Assembly: GCA_965203635.1 (NCBI GenBank)
Contig: OZ241903.1
Location: 2,480,001 to 2,544,000, forward strand
Length of the DNA stretch: 64,000 nt
From: Aldehydirespirator sp965203635
GTDB taxonomy: Bacteria > Actinomycetota > Acidimicrobiia > Acidimicrobiales > Aldehydirespiratoraceae
Direction: 5' to 3'
Shown: piece after piece, positions 43,801-51,072 of the stretch
How the letters are laid out: each line of letters opens with the position of its first letter
Position numbering within the stretch: position 1 is the stretch's first letter
The notes under the pieces: generated by a model
Database searches by the model: none
Told to the model about the DNA's origin: nothing
What the model saw: the letters and a program-made list of their open reading frames with translations, nothing else
Made by a program: the position numbers and the translations under genes

Positions 43801-45440
43801 CAGCCGTTGCCGGTCTGGGTCTGGCCGTCGTTGGCCCGCACCTGCACGTGGTAGTTGGTGCCCTCGCTCAGCCCCGTGATCGTCGCCGACGTGCCCGACG
43901 GCGAACTCGTTACCCAGCCGGTCGACGGGTCGCCCGGCGTGGTGGCGGTCTGATCGGTCGCTGATGACTCCTTGTACCGCAGCTGGTACTGCGTCACCGG
44001 TCCCACCGGCCTGTTCCAGTTCGCCGTCATGCTCCCGTCCCCGCCGCCGGTCAGCGACAGTCCCGACGGCGCCGCCGGGGGATCGTTGTCCTGGATCGTG
44101 ACCGTGACGGTCTTCTGCGTGCCCAGCGTGTAGGGGGCGTTGGTGATGGCCTCAAGATTCACGATCAGCGTTTCGTGCTCCTCGTTCACGCTGTCGTCGT
44201 TGGTATCCACGATAAACCCATGCGAACTGCTGTCGGCTGACAGGGGACTGCTCGTAACTGCGGTGTAATCGTCGCTGCTGGCAGTCGATGCCGGGTCCAC
44301 ACGCAGGTTTACGCTGCTGGCCGAGGCCAGCGTCGGGACGATTGTGGAGGCGATGCTCCTGTTTTGGCCTTCCTCCCAGGACCTGGTTGCCGCCTCGAGG
44401 GTGAGCACCGGCTTGGCCGGCGTGCCCGTCCCGGTCACCCAGGCGCCGGCGCCGGTGGAGTACTTCGCCCGCACCCGCACCCGGTAGGTGGTGCCGATGG
44501 CCAGATCAGGAATCGTCTGCGAGGCCGTGGTGCCGGTGCGCGAGACCGCCACCCAGGCGGTAGCTGCATCGCCACCCGCAGGCACCGCCACCGCGCCGTT
44601 CGCGACCGAGCCGTTGCCCGAGGCCGGGGCCGTGGTGTAGCTCACGTCGTAGCCGGTCACCGAGCCCGTGGGCGCCGTCCACGACAAGATCAGCCTGCGG
44701 TCGCCGTTGGTGACGCTGAGCGCGGTGGGCGCGGCGGGCACCGAGGCCGAGGGCGTGCCCGTACCGAACAACCAGGTACTGGAGGCGCCGCCGCCCGTCG
44801 CGCGCACCCGCACCCGGTAGGCGGTGCCGTTGGTCAGCGACGTGATGGCCTGCGAAGTGATGGTTCCGCTTCGGCTCACCGCCACCCAGGCGGTCGCAGC
44901 GTTGCTGCCCGAGGCCGCGGCGTCGTCGGCGACCGAGTTGTTGCCCGACGCCGACGCTGACGTGTAGTGCACGTCGTAGCCGCCCGGGGCGCCGCCCGGC
45001 GCAGTCCAGCTCAGTTCCAGCCTGGCATTGCCCGCGGTCACCGACAGGCTCGTGGGCGGCCCAAAGGAGTCGTCGTTGATGACTATTTCTATGTTGTCGT
45101 TAGAGCCGAGCGTGTAGGGGGCGCCGGCCGGCGGGACCAGTTCCAGGACGAGGGCCTCCTCGGGCTCCCACCTCAGGTCCGCGGCCGCGTCAAACGTGAA
45201 AGTCTTCTCGGTGTCGCCCGCCGCGAAGGTCAGCGTCGTCGCGGACAGGGTGTAGTCGGCCGGCTCCGCCGTGGTGCCGCTCGCGCGCACCCCGATACCC
45301 ACCGTGGTCTGCAGCGTCAACGCCGCACTCAGCTGCACCTTGATGGACGTGGGCGTCGTGGTGCTCTCTCTCACCAGCAAGTTCTCTAATTCGAACCGCA
45401 TGGTGGGGGCCTGCGCGTGGGCCGGCGCGGCGTCGAGCAC
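40887..45440 (-). CDS. Giant secreted surface protein with Calx-beta, FN3, cadherin-like and EF-hand domains (start displaced by poly-G tract)
   Basis: Open frame of 1517 codons from an internal GTG. Order: Calx-beta, two fibronectin III, Calx-beta, three FN3, Calx-beta, a cadherin-like beta sandwich, FN3, three ~95-residue Ig/cadherin-like repeats, a Glu/Gln/Pro linker and a single EF-hand (DQDGSGKIEQDEW). No LPxTG or membrane anchor. The natural signal peptide, read just upstream in the same frame as RRLFLVLPLLALLAGTLT and ending AHAQA, has no start codon in frame: the best start (ATG 45582, with GGAG) is separated by 11 G and is one base out. It is probably an adhesin. Confidence 0.85.
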   Translation of the reverse strand: MLDAAPAHAQAPTMRFELENLLVRESTTTPTSIKVQLSAALTLQTTVGIGVRASGTTAEPADYTLSATTLTFAAGDTEKTFTFDAAADLRWEPEEALVLELVPPAGAPYTLGSNDNIEIVINDDSFGPPTSLSVTAGNARLELSWTAPGGAPGGYDVHYTSASASGNNSVADDAAASGSNAATAWVAVSRSGTITSQAITSLTNGTAYRVRVRATGGGASSTWLFGTGTPSASVPAAPTALSVTNGDRRLILSWTAPTGSVTGYDVSYTTAPASGNGSVANGAVAVPAGGDAATAWVAVSRTGTTASQTIPDLAIGTTYRVRVRAKYSTGAGAWVTGTGTPAKPVLTLEAATRSWEEGQNRSIASTIVPTLASASSVNLRVDPASTASSDDYTAVTSSPLSADSSSHGFIVDTNDDSVNEEHETLIVNLEAITNAPYTLGTQKTVTVTIQDNDPPAAPSGLSLTGGGDGSMTANWNRPVGPVTQYQLRYKESSATDQTATTPGDPSTGWVTSSPSGTSATITGLSEGTNYHVQVRANDGQTQTGNGWGAWSATQTGTPSHPNSPGAMRNLRAFPGAPGTLIIRGENPAYSRGGTPLGTGWSTDFDTHYTSAAESAVAEGAPASGTDPATAWVASDTRRSFITGLTNGTEYRVRVRKHNLFGPGKWAHTTGTPQAQLDATAPTVTVPDPYAPLVTLVWGDPTTLTPRGYQVHYTSAPETGTGAVTNDAAAVPGTDTAAGWVDVESLGHVHAVASVSGHNNYYFLPSAVTGGTEYRFRVRAVYAQYTTGGLRAADGYSNWGYKKFAAGKHTAVGLYGFFGYESRGYAPVRVNLVRPVAIPVTVDYATADGTARSDGLVELGTLDYRAVSGTLTFAPGETEKWINVPIVNDLVSDSGETFTIALSNPTPSEFVAVCACQGYGKASRMAVRATVTIYNHEADLAALAVEGASDADGPYASLEIGAFTPETTEYAVTVPYDTTHARLTPTARRDEQKLRAGTSSNLQAVSSGAASAAIPLEVGQNTLVVESFLAGEQRKIYTVAITRQEPVVPGPVIDLTLTAEGDKVVVRWAAPTIGSAPEGYIVHLKPEGGKTGSGKTRRPKAKKTKVTYNKLEAGVTYNVWVRAQNEAGKGGRVHSTITLNSARTTATAKANSAPTVASEIADVSGLRPDDARQVSLAGVFTDADRDTLTITASSSNDGVATTTLNGQSLTVSAKQAGTATITVTAADGRGGSVSDAFSVTVSPKPNNAPTVASALGDLSGLREGDARQVSLAGVFTDADDDTLTITTNSSNDGVATATLNDQNLTVNAKQAGTATITVTAADGNGGSVTDAFSVTVSPKPKPNSAPTVASSLGALSGLRAGDTRQVSLAGVFTDADGDTLTITASSLNNAVATATVNGQNLTISAKQAGTTTITVTAADDRGGSVTDAFSVTVEANAAPQPEPEPEQEATQEPEPESEQEQGQETGDASESDLPAVVQQYDQDGSGKIEQDEWASAIADYSAGKLTTSKIQELARYRG
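41137..41998 (-). repeat. Three tandem ~285-291 bp coding repeats
   Basis: Coding repeats inside the surface protein: the ACCGTCAC landmark (plus strand) recurs at 41146, 41437 and 41722, i.e. 291 and 285 bp, both whole codons. Each encodes one domain from NSAPTVAS through FTDADGDTLTI and AADGRGGSV to FSVTV. Near-identical DNA makes repeat-number change by recombination likely. Confidence 0.85.
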
Positions 45441-45582
45441 CGTCAGCGTCCCGGCCAGCAGCGCCAGGAGCGGCAGTACGAGAAAGAGGCGGCGGCCTAG
45501 ATTAGAACGTAGGTTCCGCGGGGGGGGGGGTGTGGGAGAGAGAAGACATGGAGGCCCCGGGGGGCGCTCCGTGTCGGGTCAT
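45441..45582 (-). other. 5' leader of the surface protein gene: SD, ATG and signal peptide in shifted frame
   Basis: GGAG (45588-45591) stands 5 nt before ATG 45582, which reads MTRHGAPPGASMSSLSHTPP and then, with 11 C on the coding strand, ends at TAA after GCG GAA CCT ACG TTC. Removing one C (or adding two) joins it to RNLRSNLGRRLFLVLP, the signal peptide of the giant protein. No ATG, GTG or TTG exists in the protein's own frame between the upstream TGA and 45440. Confidence 0.75.
45520..45530 (+). repeat. Homopolymeric G(11) tract
   Basis: Eleven consecutive G on the plus strand (C on the coding strand) 30 bp inside the reading frame that starts at ATG 45549/45582. At 10 or 13 residues the frame reaches the 1517-codon body; at 11 or 12 it stops. 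This is the classic arrangement of a slipped-strand contingency locus. A homopolymer sequencing error is the main alternative. Confidence 0.85.
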
Positions 45583-45818
45583 CTTCTCTCCGCTACTGGG
45601 CATGGTCACTGGGTACCCCTTCAATGGTTCAATAGCGTTTCGCCCCGTGTCAGCTACGGGGCAGGCTCTGGAGTCAAAACGGTCTCTCGGTCGCGGTTGC
45701 CCGGCCCCGTGGGACCTGCAACCGGCGAATAGTCTAGCGATTTATGAATGAAAGCAGGGTGAGATCTTTCCCCGATTCAATGAAGGAGTGACGAATTCCG
45801 CCCTGAACGCTAGAACTA

Positions 45819-45896
45819 TGGTGGGCGCGGAGGGACTTGAACCCCCGGCCTCTTCCTTGTAAGGGAAGCGCTCTGAACCGCCTGAGCTACGCGCCC
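45819..45896 (-). tRNA. tRNA-Val(UAC)
   Basis: Cloverleaf: acceptor GGGCGCG/CGCGCCC, D-arm GCTC...GAGC, anticodon stem CTTCC/GGAAG with loop CTTACAA (anticodon TAC), T-arm with TTCAAGT. Discriminator A followed by an encoded CCA (45819-45821). Transcribed toward the surface protein gene. Confidence 0.93.
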
Positions 45897-45986
45897 GCCT
45901 CCGTGAGCCTAACGCCTGCTCTCGCGCCCAGAATCGGGCTCTGGCAATCTCTGGTCTCGCTTGCTCCGGTGATGTAACTTGACTCT

Positions 45987-46673
45987 ATGAGCTACCCCGC
46001 CACCATCACCATCGACCGACCCGAGCGGATCGCCAACTGGCGTCCCATCGGGCAGGTGATCCTCGTGATCCCCCAGTACGTCGTCCTGCACACCGCGATG
46101 AACATCGCGGCCAGCCTGACGGCGATCTACGCATGGTTCTCCGTGCTCTTCACCGGCAAGCTGCCGCCGGGCGTCGCCGCGTTCCACGCCACCTACGTGC
46201 GCTACCGGGCCCGCGTCTTCTCCTACATGTCCTTTCTCACCGAGACGTATCCCCCGTTCGACTTCTCGCCCTCGGTCGAGGACCCGGGCGACGCCGGGAT
46301 ATCGGTGGAGTTCTCACCCCGACTCGAGGGAAGGAACCGGCTCAGCGTGCTGTTCCGGTTCATCGTGCCCTTCGCGTGGCTGACCCTGATAGGCATGCTC
46401 GGGCTCATGTTCGGGTTCGCCTCGCTCCCCGCCTGGGTCTGGATCGTCCAACTGGTGCTGGGCGCAGTGCTGATCCCGGGCGCCATCTTCTCCATGGTCG
46501 TCTGGGCTGTCAGCAGTATCGCCTCCATCATCGGCTTGATCGCGGTGACGCTCACCGGACGCTGGCCCGAGGCGCTGTTCCGGTGGTCGGCGGGCTGGGT
46601 GCGCGTCGATGCCCGGCTGTGGGCCTACTCGATGCTGCTCACCGACGAGTATCCGCCGTTCGCGATCGACTGA
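45987..46673 (+). CDS. DUF4389 membrane protein
   Basis: 228-residue protein with two related halves: each has an aromatic hydrophobic segment and ends LxTDEYPPF or LTETYPPFDF, the DUF4389 hallmark. About four membrane segments (for example VVLHTAMNIAASLTAIYAWF and LTLIGMLGLMFGFASL). Function unknown. GGCCGAGCG module-like sequence follows its stop at 46689. Confidence 0.85.
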   Translation: MSYPATITIDRPERIANWRPIGQVILVIPQYVVLHTAMNIAASLTAIYAWFSVLFTGKLPPGVAAFHATYVRYRARVFSYMSFLTETYPPFDFSPSVEDPGDAGISVEFSPRLEGRNRLSVLFRFIVPFAWLTLIGMLGLMFGFASLPAWVWIVQLVLGAVLIPGAIFSMVVWAVSSIASIIGLIAVTLTGRWPEALFRWSAGWVRVDARLWAYSMLLTDEYPPFAID

Positions 46674-46688
46674 CCGCGTGGCTCCCAA

Positions 46689-46699
46689 GAGGCCGAGCG
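46689..46699 (+). repeat. Solitary GAGGCCGAGCG module
   Basis: Exact copy of the 11-bp module that accompanies the dispersed 50-bp element, 16 bp after the DUF4389 stop and on the same strand, here without the core. A near match, GGGGCCGAGCG, is at 10724-10734 just before moxR. Confidence 0.5.
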
Positions 46700-46720
46700 A
46701 ATAGGGGCGCGAATCCGGTC

Positions 46721-47485
46721 TCACCACTGGTCGGGCGCGGGACCGGTTCCGGTCAGCCGACCGTAGGCGCCCATCAGGTCCTCCAGCAGCCGCGGGGTGG
46801 CGGCCACGGGCGCTCTCCTCGCCGCGTGGTCGGTGGTGACCAGTGGGCGCCCGAGGGCGTCGACGGCCTCTACGCCGGCCTCTCGACACACCAGCAGGCC
46901 GCCCAGATAGTCCCAGGAGCCCAGACCCGACGCCGAGAAGTCGATGTAGCCGTCGAGGCGTCCAGCGGCCACCGCGCAGAGCTCCAAGGCGGCCGCGCCC
47001 AGCGTCCGGACCTGAGCCCAGCCGCCCCGTCCGGGCGCCTGCCCGTTGACCGCGACAACCGCGGAGCGGAGCGGCGTCTCGTGCCTGCGGGCCAGCCGGA
47101 CGCCGTCGTTCCATGCCCCGTCGCCCCGCAGCGCCTCGAAGCGCTCGCCGTTGCCGTGGTCGTGAACCACCGCGGCCACCGGCTGGTCGCCGTCCACCAC
47201 GCAGATGCTGGTGGCGAAGTAGCGGATCCCCCGCGACGCATTGGTGGAGCCGTCCACCGGGTCCAGCACCGCCACGGGGCCGTCACCGGTCTCGAGGCCG
47301 CTCTCCTCGCTGAGCACCCGCAAGCCGCCGTCGCCCAGCACGGCGGTGGCGGCCGCGTCGGCGGCCAGGTCGAAGCCGAACTGGCCCTGCTTGAGGCCGG
47401 TGGGACCCCAGTCGGTGCACCCGGCCAGAGCCTCCACCGCCGCGTCGGCGGCGGCATTGAGCACGTCGAGCAGGTCGCGGGACAT
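46721..47485 (-). CDS. Inositol monophosphatase-family phosphatase
   Basis: 254-residue Mg-dependent phosphatase. Metal-binding motif 1 is DPVDGSTN (in VAVLDPVDGSTNASRG), preceded by EESG; motif 2 is GSWDYLGGLLVCREAGV. Could act on inositol phosphate, PAP or histidinol phosphate; not distinguishable. The ATG at 47485 is chosen because the family begins with the helix DLLDVLNAAADAAV. Confidence 0.88.
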   Translation of the reverse strand: MSRDLLDVLNAAADAAVEALAGCTDWGPTGLKQGQFGFDLAADAAATAVLGDGGLRVLSEESGLETGDGPVAVLDPVDGSTNASRGIRYFATSICVVDGDQPVAAVVHDHGNGERFEALRGDGAWNDGVRLARRHETPLRSAVVAVNGQAPGRGGWAQVRTLGAAALELCAVAAGRLDGYIDFSASGLGSWDYLGGLLVCREAGVEAVDALGRPLVTTDHAARRAPVAATPRLLEDLMGAYGRLTGTGPAPDQW

Positions 47486-47588
47486 CGGTGCCAGTGAACC
47501 ACACCAGCCGCCTGAGTCACACCCCCGCACGGCACGATACAGTGCCGCGCGGTTGCCGCTGTCAACGTCCGATACAAGGGGGATCCGA

Positions 47589-48158
47589 GTGTCGCTGATC
47601 GATCTGCACGGGTTCGTCGCCAACCTCAAGGACCACGTGTCAGAGCACGGCTTCCACGTCCACGGCGACCGACACTTCGTGGAGACCTACTCCAACCGCC
47701 AGACGTGGGAGGTCGACCTCCATCCCGACGACGCCTGCGGCGGACCGCTGGACCTGGTTCTGTGCGTCGAGGCCGAGTCGCGCACCCTGCTGACGTTCGA
47801 GGACGACGTGAACAGCCGCCCCGAGGACGAGGACCCCGACGACGCCATCACCGTGCCCATGACGCTCAGCTTCGTGCTGCCGCCGCTGCACCTGGGTCCG
47901 GACCTTCTGGTCCTCGCCACCGATATCGCCGCCGTCGGGGGCACCGAACTGCCGTTGCAGGTGTCGGCGGTCGACAGGGTGGCGGCCGTGACCGACGCCG
48001 CGGAACGGACAGTGAACATCGAGGGCCGGATCGAGCTGGCTCTGAGCCGGATCTATCTCGGGCAGGACCTTGAGGTGCTGTGCGAGATGCTCGACCGGGC
48101 CCGCGGCGTCTGCGAGTTCCTCCTCGACCGGGCGCCGGCCTGGCTCGGCGAGCTGTAA
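47589..48158 (+). CDS. Conserved hypothetical acidic protein
   Basis: 189-residue soluble protein from a GTG with AAGGGGGA 6-7 nt upstream. Features: SLIDLHGFVANLKDHVSEHGFHVHG, a very acidic loop (SRPEDEDPDDAI), and a C-terminal helix (LEVLCEMLDRARGVCEFLLDRAP). No signal, membrane segment or recognised catalytic motif. I do not recognise the family. It lies between inositol phosphatase-like and peroxiredoxin genes, on the opposite strand to both. Confidence 0.65.
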   Translation: MSLIDLHGFVANLKDHVSEHGFHVHGDRHFVETYSNRQTWEVDLHPDDACGGPLDLVLCVEAESRTLLTFEDDVNSRPEDEDPDDAITVPMTLSFVLPPLHLGPDLLVLATDIAAVGGTELPLQVSAVDRVAAVTDAAERTVNIEGRIELALSRIYLGQDLEVLCEMLDRARGVCEFLLDRAPAWLGEL

Positions 48159-48188
48159 GAGGCGGCGCGGCCCGTCCGGGGGCCGCGG

Positions 48189-48644
48189 TCAGGAGTTGAT
48201 CGTCTTCCGCAGCGTCTCGAGGGCTCGGTCGGCGTGGATGCGCATGTTCAACTCGGCGCGCACCATGGTCAGCACCGAGCCGCCGCGACCGATCACGAAC
48301 GTTCGTCGCTTGTTCGGAAGCAAGCCCTTGCGGACCACGCCGAAGCGGCGCGCGATGTCGCGGCCCGGATCTGACAGCAGCGGAAAGCCCAGGGTGTTGG
48401 CGTCGTCGAACTCGAGTTGCCGATCAACCTGATCGGCGCTGATTCCCACGATGCTGGCGCCGAATTCGGCGAACTCGGCCGACAGGTCGCGGAAATGGCA
48501 GCTCTGGCGCGTTCAACCAGCCGTCATGGCCTTGGGATAGAAGTACAGCACGACCGGGCCGACCTTGAGCAGGTCGCGCAGTCCCACGGTGTTGCCGTGC
48601 TGGTCGGGTGCTTCAAAGTCGGGAACCCTGTCACCGATTCTCAC
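48189..48644 (-). CDS. BCP/Prx-type peroxiredoxin with in-frame UGA (probable selenocysteine)
   Basis: 151-residue thiol peroxidase read through one UGA. GTG 48644 follows AGGAG by 7 nt. The N-terminus RIGDRVPDFEAPDQHGN and VVLYFYPKAMTAG are standard peroxiredoxin; codon 44, UGA at 48513-48515, falls exactly where family members have the peroxidatic Cys (PKAMTPGC). The resolving Cys follows five residues later (U-TRQS-C49), and VGISAD, FPLLSDPGRDIARRFGV and RRTFVIG complete the fold. The rest of the gene is undamaged. Sec insertion is inferred; no convincing SECIS was demonstrated. A one-base mutation or error is the alternative. Confidence 0.8.
48513..48515 (-). other. In-frame UGA codon, predicted selenocysteine
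   Basis: Sense context GCT GGT TGA ACG CGC, codon 44 of the peroxiredoxin. Candidate downstream structures are a 4-bp CGCG/CGCG stem closing a 16-nt loop immediately after the UGA, and a stronger 9-bp hairpin (GCCGAGTTC-GCC-GAATTCGGC, 48459-48479) whose loop lies about 42 nt away, slightly beyond the usual bacterial SECIS spacing. Confidence 0.65.
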
Positions 48645-48717
48645 AAACGTGCTCCTCTCTGCACAAGACGCGCCGTTCCCACCGGGGGCGGACGGAAGTG
48701 CCCAGTATCGCGCGCTC

Positions 48718-49668
48718 TCAGATCCCGATCGAGGCGGCGACCCGGTCGGCGTGGTAGTCGTCTCCGCCCCAGGTGCGGGCCAGCGCCCATGAGCGCTTCA
48801 GGTAGAGGTGCAGGTCGTGCTCGGTCGTGTAGCCGATGGCCCCGTGGCACTGGAGGGCGGCCCGCCCGGTGACCGCGGCCGCATTACCCGCCAACCACTT
48901 GGCCTGCGACACGCTGCAGGTGGCGTCAGGGTGACCGTGCGCGAGCCCGTACGCGGCGTACAGGACGGCCGGGCCGGCGAACTCGATCTGGATCCGGGCG
49001 TTGGCCAAGTGGTGCTTCACAGCCTGGAAGCTCCCGATCGGCTTGCCGAACTGGTGGCGTTGGGCCGCGTAGCCCACCGTGAGCTCCAGCATTCTGCGGC
49101 TCAGCCCGAGCAGTTCGGCCGCGGTGCCGAGCACCCCCCGCTCGAAGGCGGCCTCAGCGGCCGCCGCGTCGCCGGTTACCAGCCTTCCCGCCTCGTGGGG
49201 GTGAACCCGTGCGCAGTGCCTGGAGGCGTCCACAGTCTCGACTGGCTCGATCTCCACTTCATCGGCTTCGTAGAGCCGCAAGCCGTCGTCTGAGCGGAGC
49301 AGAAAGGCCTGGGCGTACGTGGCCGCAGGGATGACCGCACCGGGAGCGCCGAGGTCGGTCGTCACCGTCGTGCCCGTCACGCCGAGCGGCGCAGCCACCA
49401 GCGCGGTCGCGGTCAGCGGATGGGGCAGCGCGGCCCGGCCCGCCTCCTCCACCACACCCACCAGGTACGTCTCATCGAGCCCCAGACCTCCGTCGGACTG
49501 GGGCACCAGCAGGGCCAGAGCGCCCGCGTCGGTCAGAGCATTCCAGGCCGCGGGGTCGGGCTGCTGCGTCCACGCCGCCCGCACCGCCGCGGGCGGGCAC
49601 AGTTCGGCCAGCAGGTCCCGGGCCGTCGAGCGCAGCGCCTCGCGGTCCTCGTCGAGCCCGAACCTCAT
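48718..49668 (-). CDS. Acyl-CoA dehydrogenase (shorter partner)
   Basis: 316-residue FAD-dependent dehydrogenase: MRFGLDEDREALRSTARDLLAEL, LALLVPQSDGGLGLDET, then a C-terminal helical domain with YAAQRHQFGKPIGSFQAVKHHLAN and HGAIGYTTEHDLHLYLKRSW. It is about 60 residues shorter than its partner upstream and lacks a clear catalytic Glu, as in heterotetrameric ACADs where one subunit is inactive (FadE26/27-type). The start codon sits in a duplicated junction sequence. Confidence 0.85.
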   Translation of the reverse strand: MRFGLDEDREALRSTARDLLAELCPPAAVRAAWTQQPDPAAWNALTDAGALALLVPQSDGGLGLDETYLVGVVEEAGRAALPHPLTATALVAAPLGVTGTTVTTDLGAPGAVIPAATYAQAFLLRSDDGLRLYEADEVEIEPVETVDASRHCARVHPHEAGRLVTGDAAAAEAAFERGVLGTAAELLGLSRRMLELTVGYAAQRHQFGKPIGSFQAVKHHLANARIQIEFAGPAVLYAAYGLAHGHPDATCSVSQAKWLAGNAAAVTGRAALQCHGAIGYTTEHDLHLYLKRSWALARTWGGDDYHADRVAASIGI

Positions 49669-49741
49669 CGGGGTCCTGCCCCTGCCGGAGACCGCCGACC
49701 TTGGGTCTGCTTGCCGCGCTTCGGCCCGAACCTCATCGGGG
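49656..49741 (-). repeat. 18-bp direct repeat duplicating the acyl-CoA dehydrogenase junction
   Basis: GCCCGAACCTCATCGGGG occurs at 49656-49673 and 49724-49741, 68 bp apart. The right copy holds the stop of the upstream dehydrogenase (TGA overlapping an ATG), the left copy the start of the next. From the right-hand ATG (49736) a 23-codon mini-ORF, MRFGPKRG...AGAGPR, ends exactly at the TGA overlapping the left-hand ATG. Confidence 0.8.
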
Positions 49742-50884
49742 CAGCCCCAGGACGCGTTCGGCCACGATGTTGCGCTGGACCTCGTTGGTCCCGGCGTAGA
49801 TGGGGCCGGCCAGCGAGAACTGGTGGCCCTTGCTCCAGGGCCCCTCCAACTCGGCGTCCGGACCGAGCAGGTCGAGAGCGATCTCGTGCAGCTCGATGTC
49901 GAGTTCCGACCACCACACCTTGGCCAGGCTGGCCTCCGATCCGAGGTTGTGGCCGTCGCGCAGCGCGGTGACCGTTTGCAGGGTCTGGAGCCGGTAGGCG
50001 TCGACCCGCATCCAGGCGACCGCGATGCGCTGCCGCAGAGCGGTGTCACCGCCGCGTTCGGACCAAAGCGCCAGCAGGTCGGCCACCGTCGCCTGGTAGC
50101 GGCCGGGCGAGCGGAGCAGCCCGCGTTCGGTACTGGCCGCGGACACGGCCACCCGCCAGCCCTGGTCCACCTCCCCCAGCACCACGTCGGTGCCGACCGC
50201 CTCGTCGGGCAGGAACGCCTCGGAGAAGAAGACCTCGGCGAAGCCCTCGTCGCCGTCGAGGCGACCGAACCCGCGCACGGTCACCCCGTCGAGATCGAGC
50301 GGCACCAGCAGGTAGGTCAGCCCGCGGTGGCGCTCGGAGTCGGGGTCGGAGCGGAACAACCCGAACAGGTGGGTGCAGAACGCCCCCCGGGTGGTCCACG
50401 TCTTCTGGCCGTCCAGCACCCAGCCGCCCGGCACGCGGCGGGCCCGGCTTGACACCCCGGCCAGGTCGCTGCCCGCGTTCGGCTCGGACCAGCCCTGGCA
50501 CCACAAGTCCTCCGCGGCGGCGATGCGCGGCAGCAGCAGGTCCTTCTGGGTCTGCGTGCCATGCTCGAAGAGCGACGGCGCCAGGATCTGGATGCCGTTC
50601 TGGGTGACCCGCTGGGGAGCCCCCGACCGCCAGTACTCCTCCTCGAAGATGAGCCAGTCCCACAGCGTGCCGTCGCGCCCGCCGTAGGCCTCGGGCCAGG
50701 CCACGGCCGACCAGCCCGCCTCGTACAGCCGCCGCTCCCACAGCAGCTGCTGTGCGAACCCCTCGCGGGTGTCGCCGGAGAGTTCGGCGCCGATCTCGGC
50801 CCGCCACTCGGCCAGATTCTGCTCCAGCCACGCTCGCAGTTCCCGGCGCATGGCGGCCTGCGTCTCGCTCCAGTTCAGGTCCAT
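49733..50884 (-). CDS. Acyl-CoA dehydrogenase (longer partner)
   Basis: 383-residue ACAD: N-terminal DLNWSETQAAMRRELRAWL, EAYGGRDGTLWDWLIFEEE, WCQGWSEPNAGSDLAGV (FAD/acyl-binding), GQKTWTTRGAFCTHLFGLFR, and C-terminal GTNEVQRNIVAERVLGLPR. Paired adjacent ACAD genes of unequal length suggest an alpha2beta2 enzyme, as in actinobacterial sterol side-chain or branched acyl-CoA breakdown; substrate not readable. ATG 50884 chosen over an upstream start by homology. Confidence 0.9.
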   Translation of the reverse strand: MDLNWSETQAAMRRELRAWLEQNLAEWRAEIGAELSGDTREGFAQQLLWERRLYEAGWSAVAWPEAYGGRDGTLWDWLIFEEEYWRSGAPQRVTQNGIQILAPSLFEHGTQTQKDLLLPRIAAAEDLWCQGWSEPNAGSDLAGVSSRARRVPGGWVLDGQKTWTTRGAFCTHLFGLFRSDPDSERHRGLTYLLVPLDLDGVTVRGFGRLDGDEGFAEVFFSEAFLPDEAVGTDVVLGEVDQGWRVAVSAASTERGLLRSPGRYQATVADLLALWSERGGDTALRQRIAVAWMRVDAYRLQTLQTVTALRDGHNLGSEASLAKVWWSELDIELHEIALDLLGPDAELEGPWSKGHQFSLAGPIYAGTNEVQRNIVAERVLGLPR

Positions 50885-51042
50885 TGAGTCCCCGGTCCCT
50901 CGCCTGCGCTGGTGCCAACGTATTGACAAGAACCTCTCTCTCCTACCGCTAGGCCCGTTATGAGGGAGAAATGTAGCAAATGAGTGTCTATCCTGGCATT
51001 ATTGGGCTGTCTCCCTGAGCTATCTAGAACAAATGTCGTGTT

Positions 51043-51064
51043 ACTATCGCTATTCGCCGGTAGT
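51043..51064. promoter_or_regulatory. Imperfect palindrome at the Fic gene promoter
   Basis: ACTATCG (51043-51049) and CGGTAGT (51058-51064) match as an inverted repeat at 6 of 7 positions, ending 8 bp before the Fic ATG. TAGTGT at 51061-51066 could be the -10 of a leaderless transcript. The preceding ~100 bp is distinctly A/T-richer than the surroundings. Confidence 0.35.
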
Positions 51065-51072
51065 GTCGAGTT

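Noticed and set aside
45987..46673. DUF4389 protein as part of the surface-protein locus
   Set aside because: Opposite strand, separated by tRNA-Val, and no secretion features.
48189..48449. Peroxiredoxin as a plain pseudogene starting after the UGA
   Set aside because: Reading starts with a good SD upstream, everything else is intact, and the UGA is exactly at the catalytic position; selenocysteine is the better reading though not proven.
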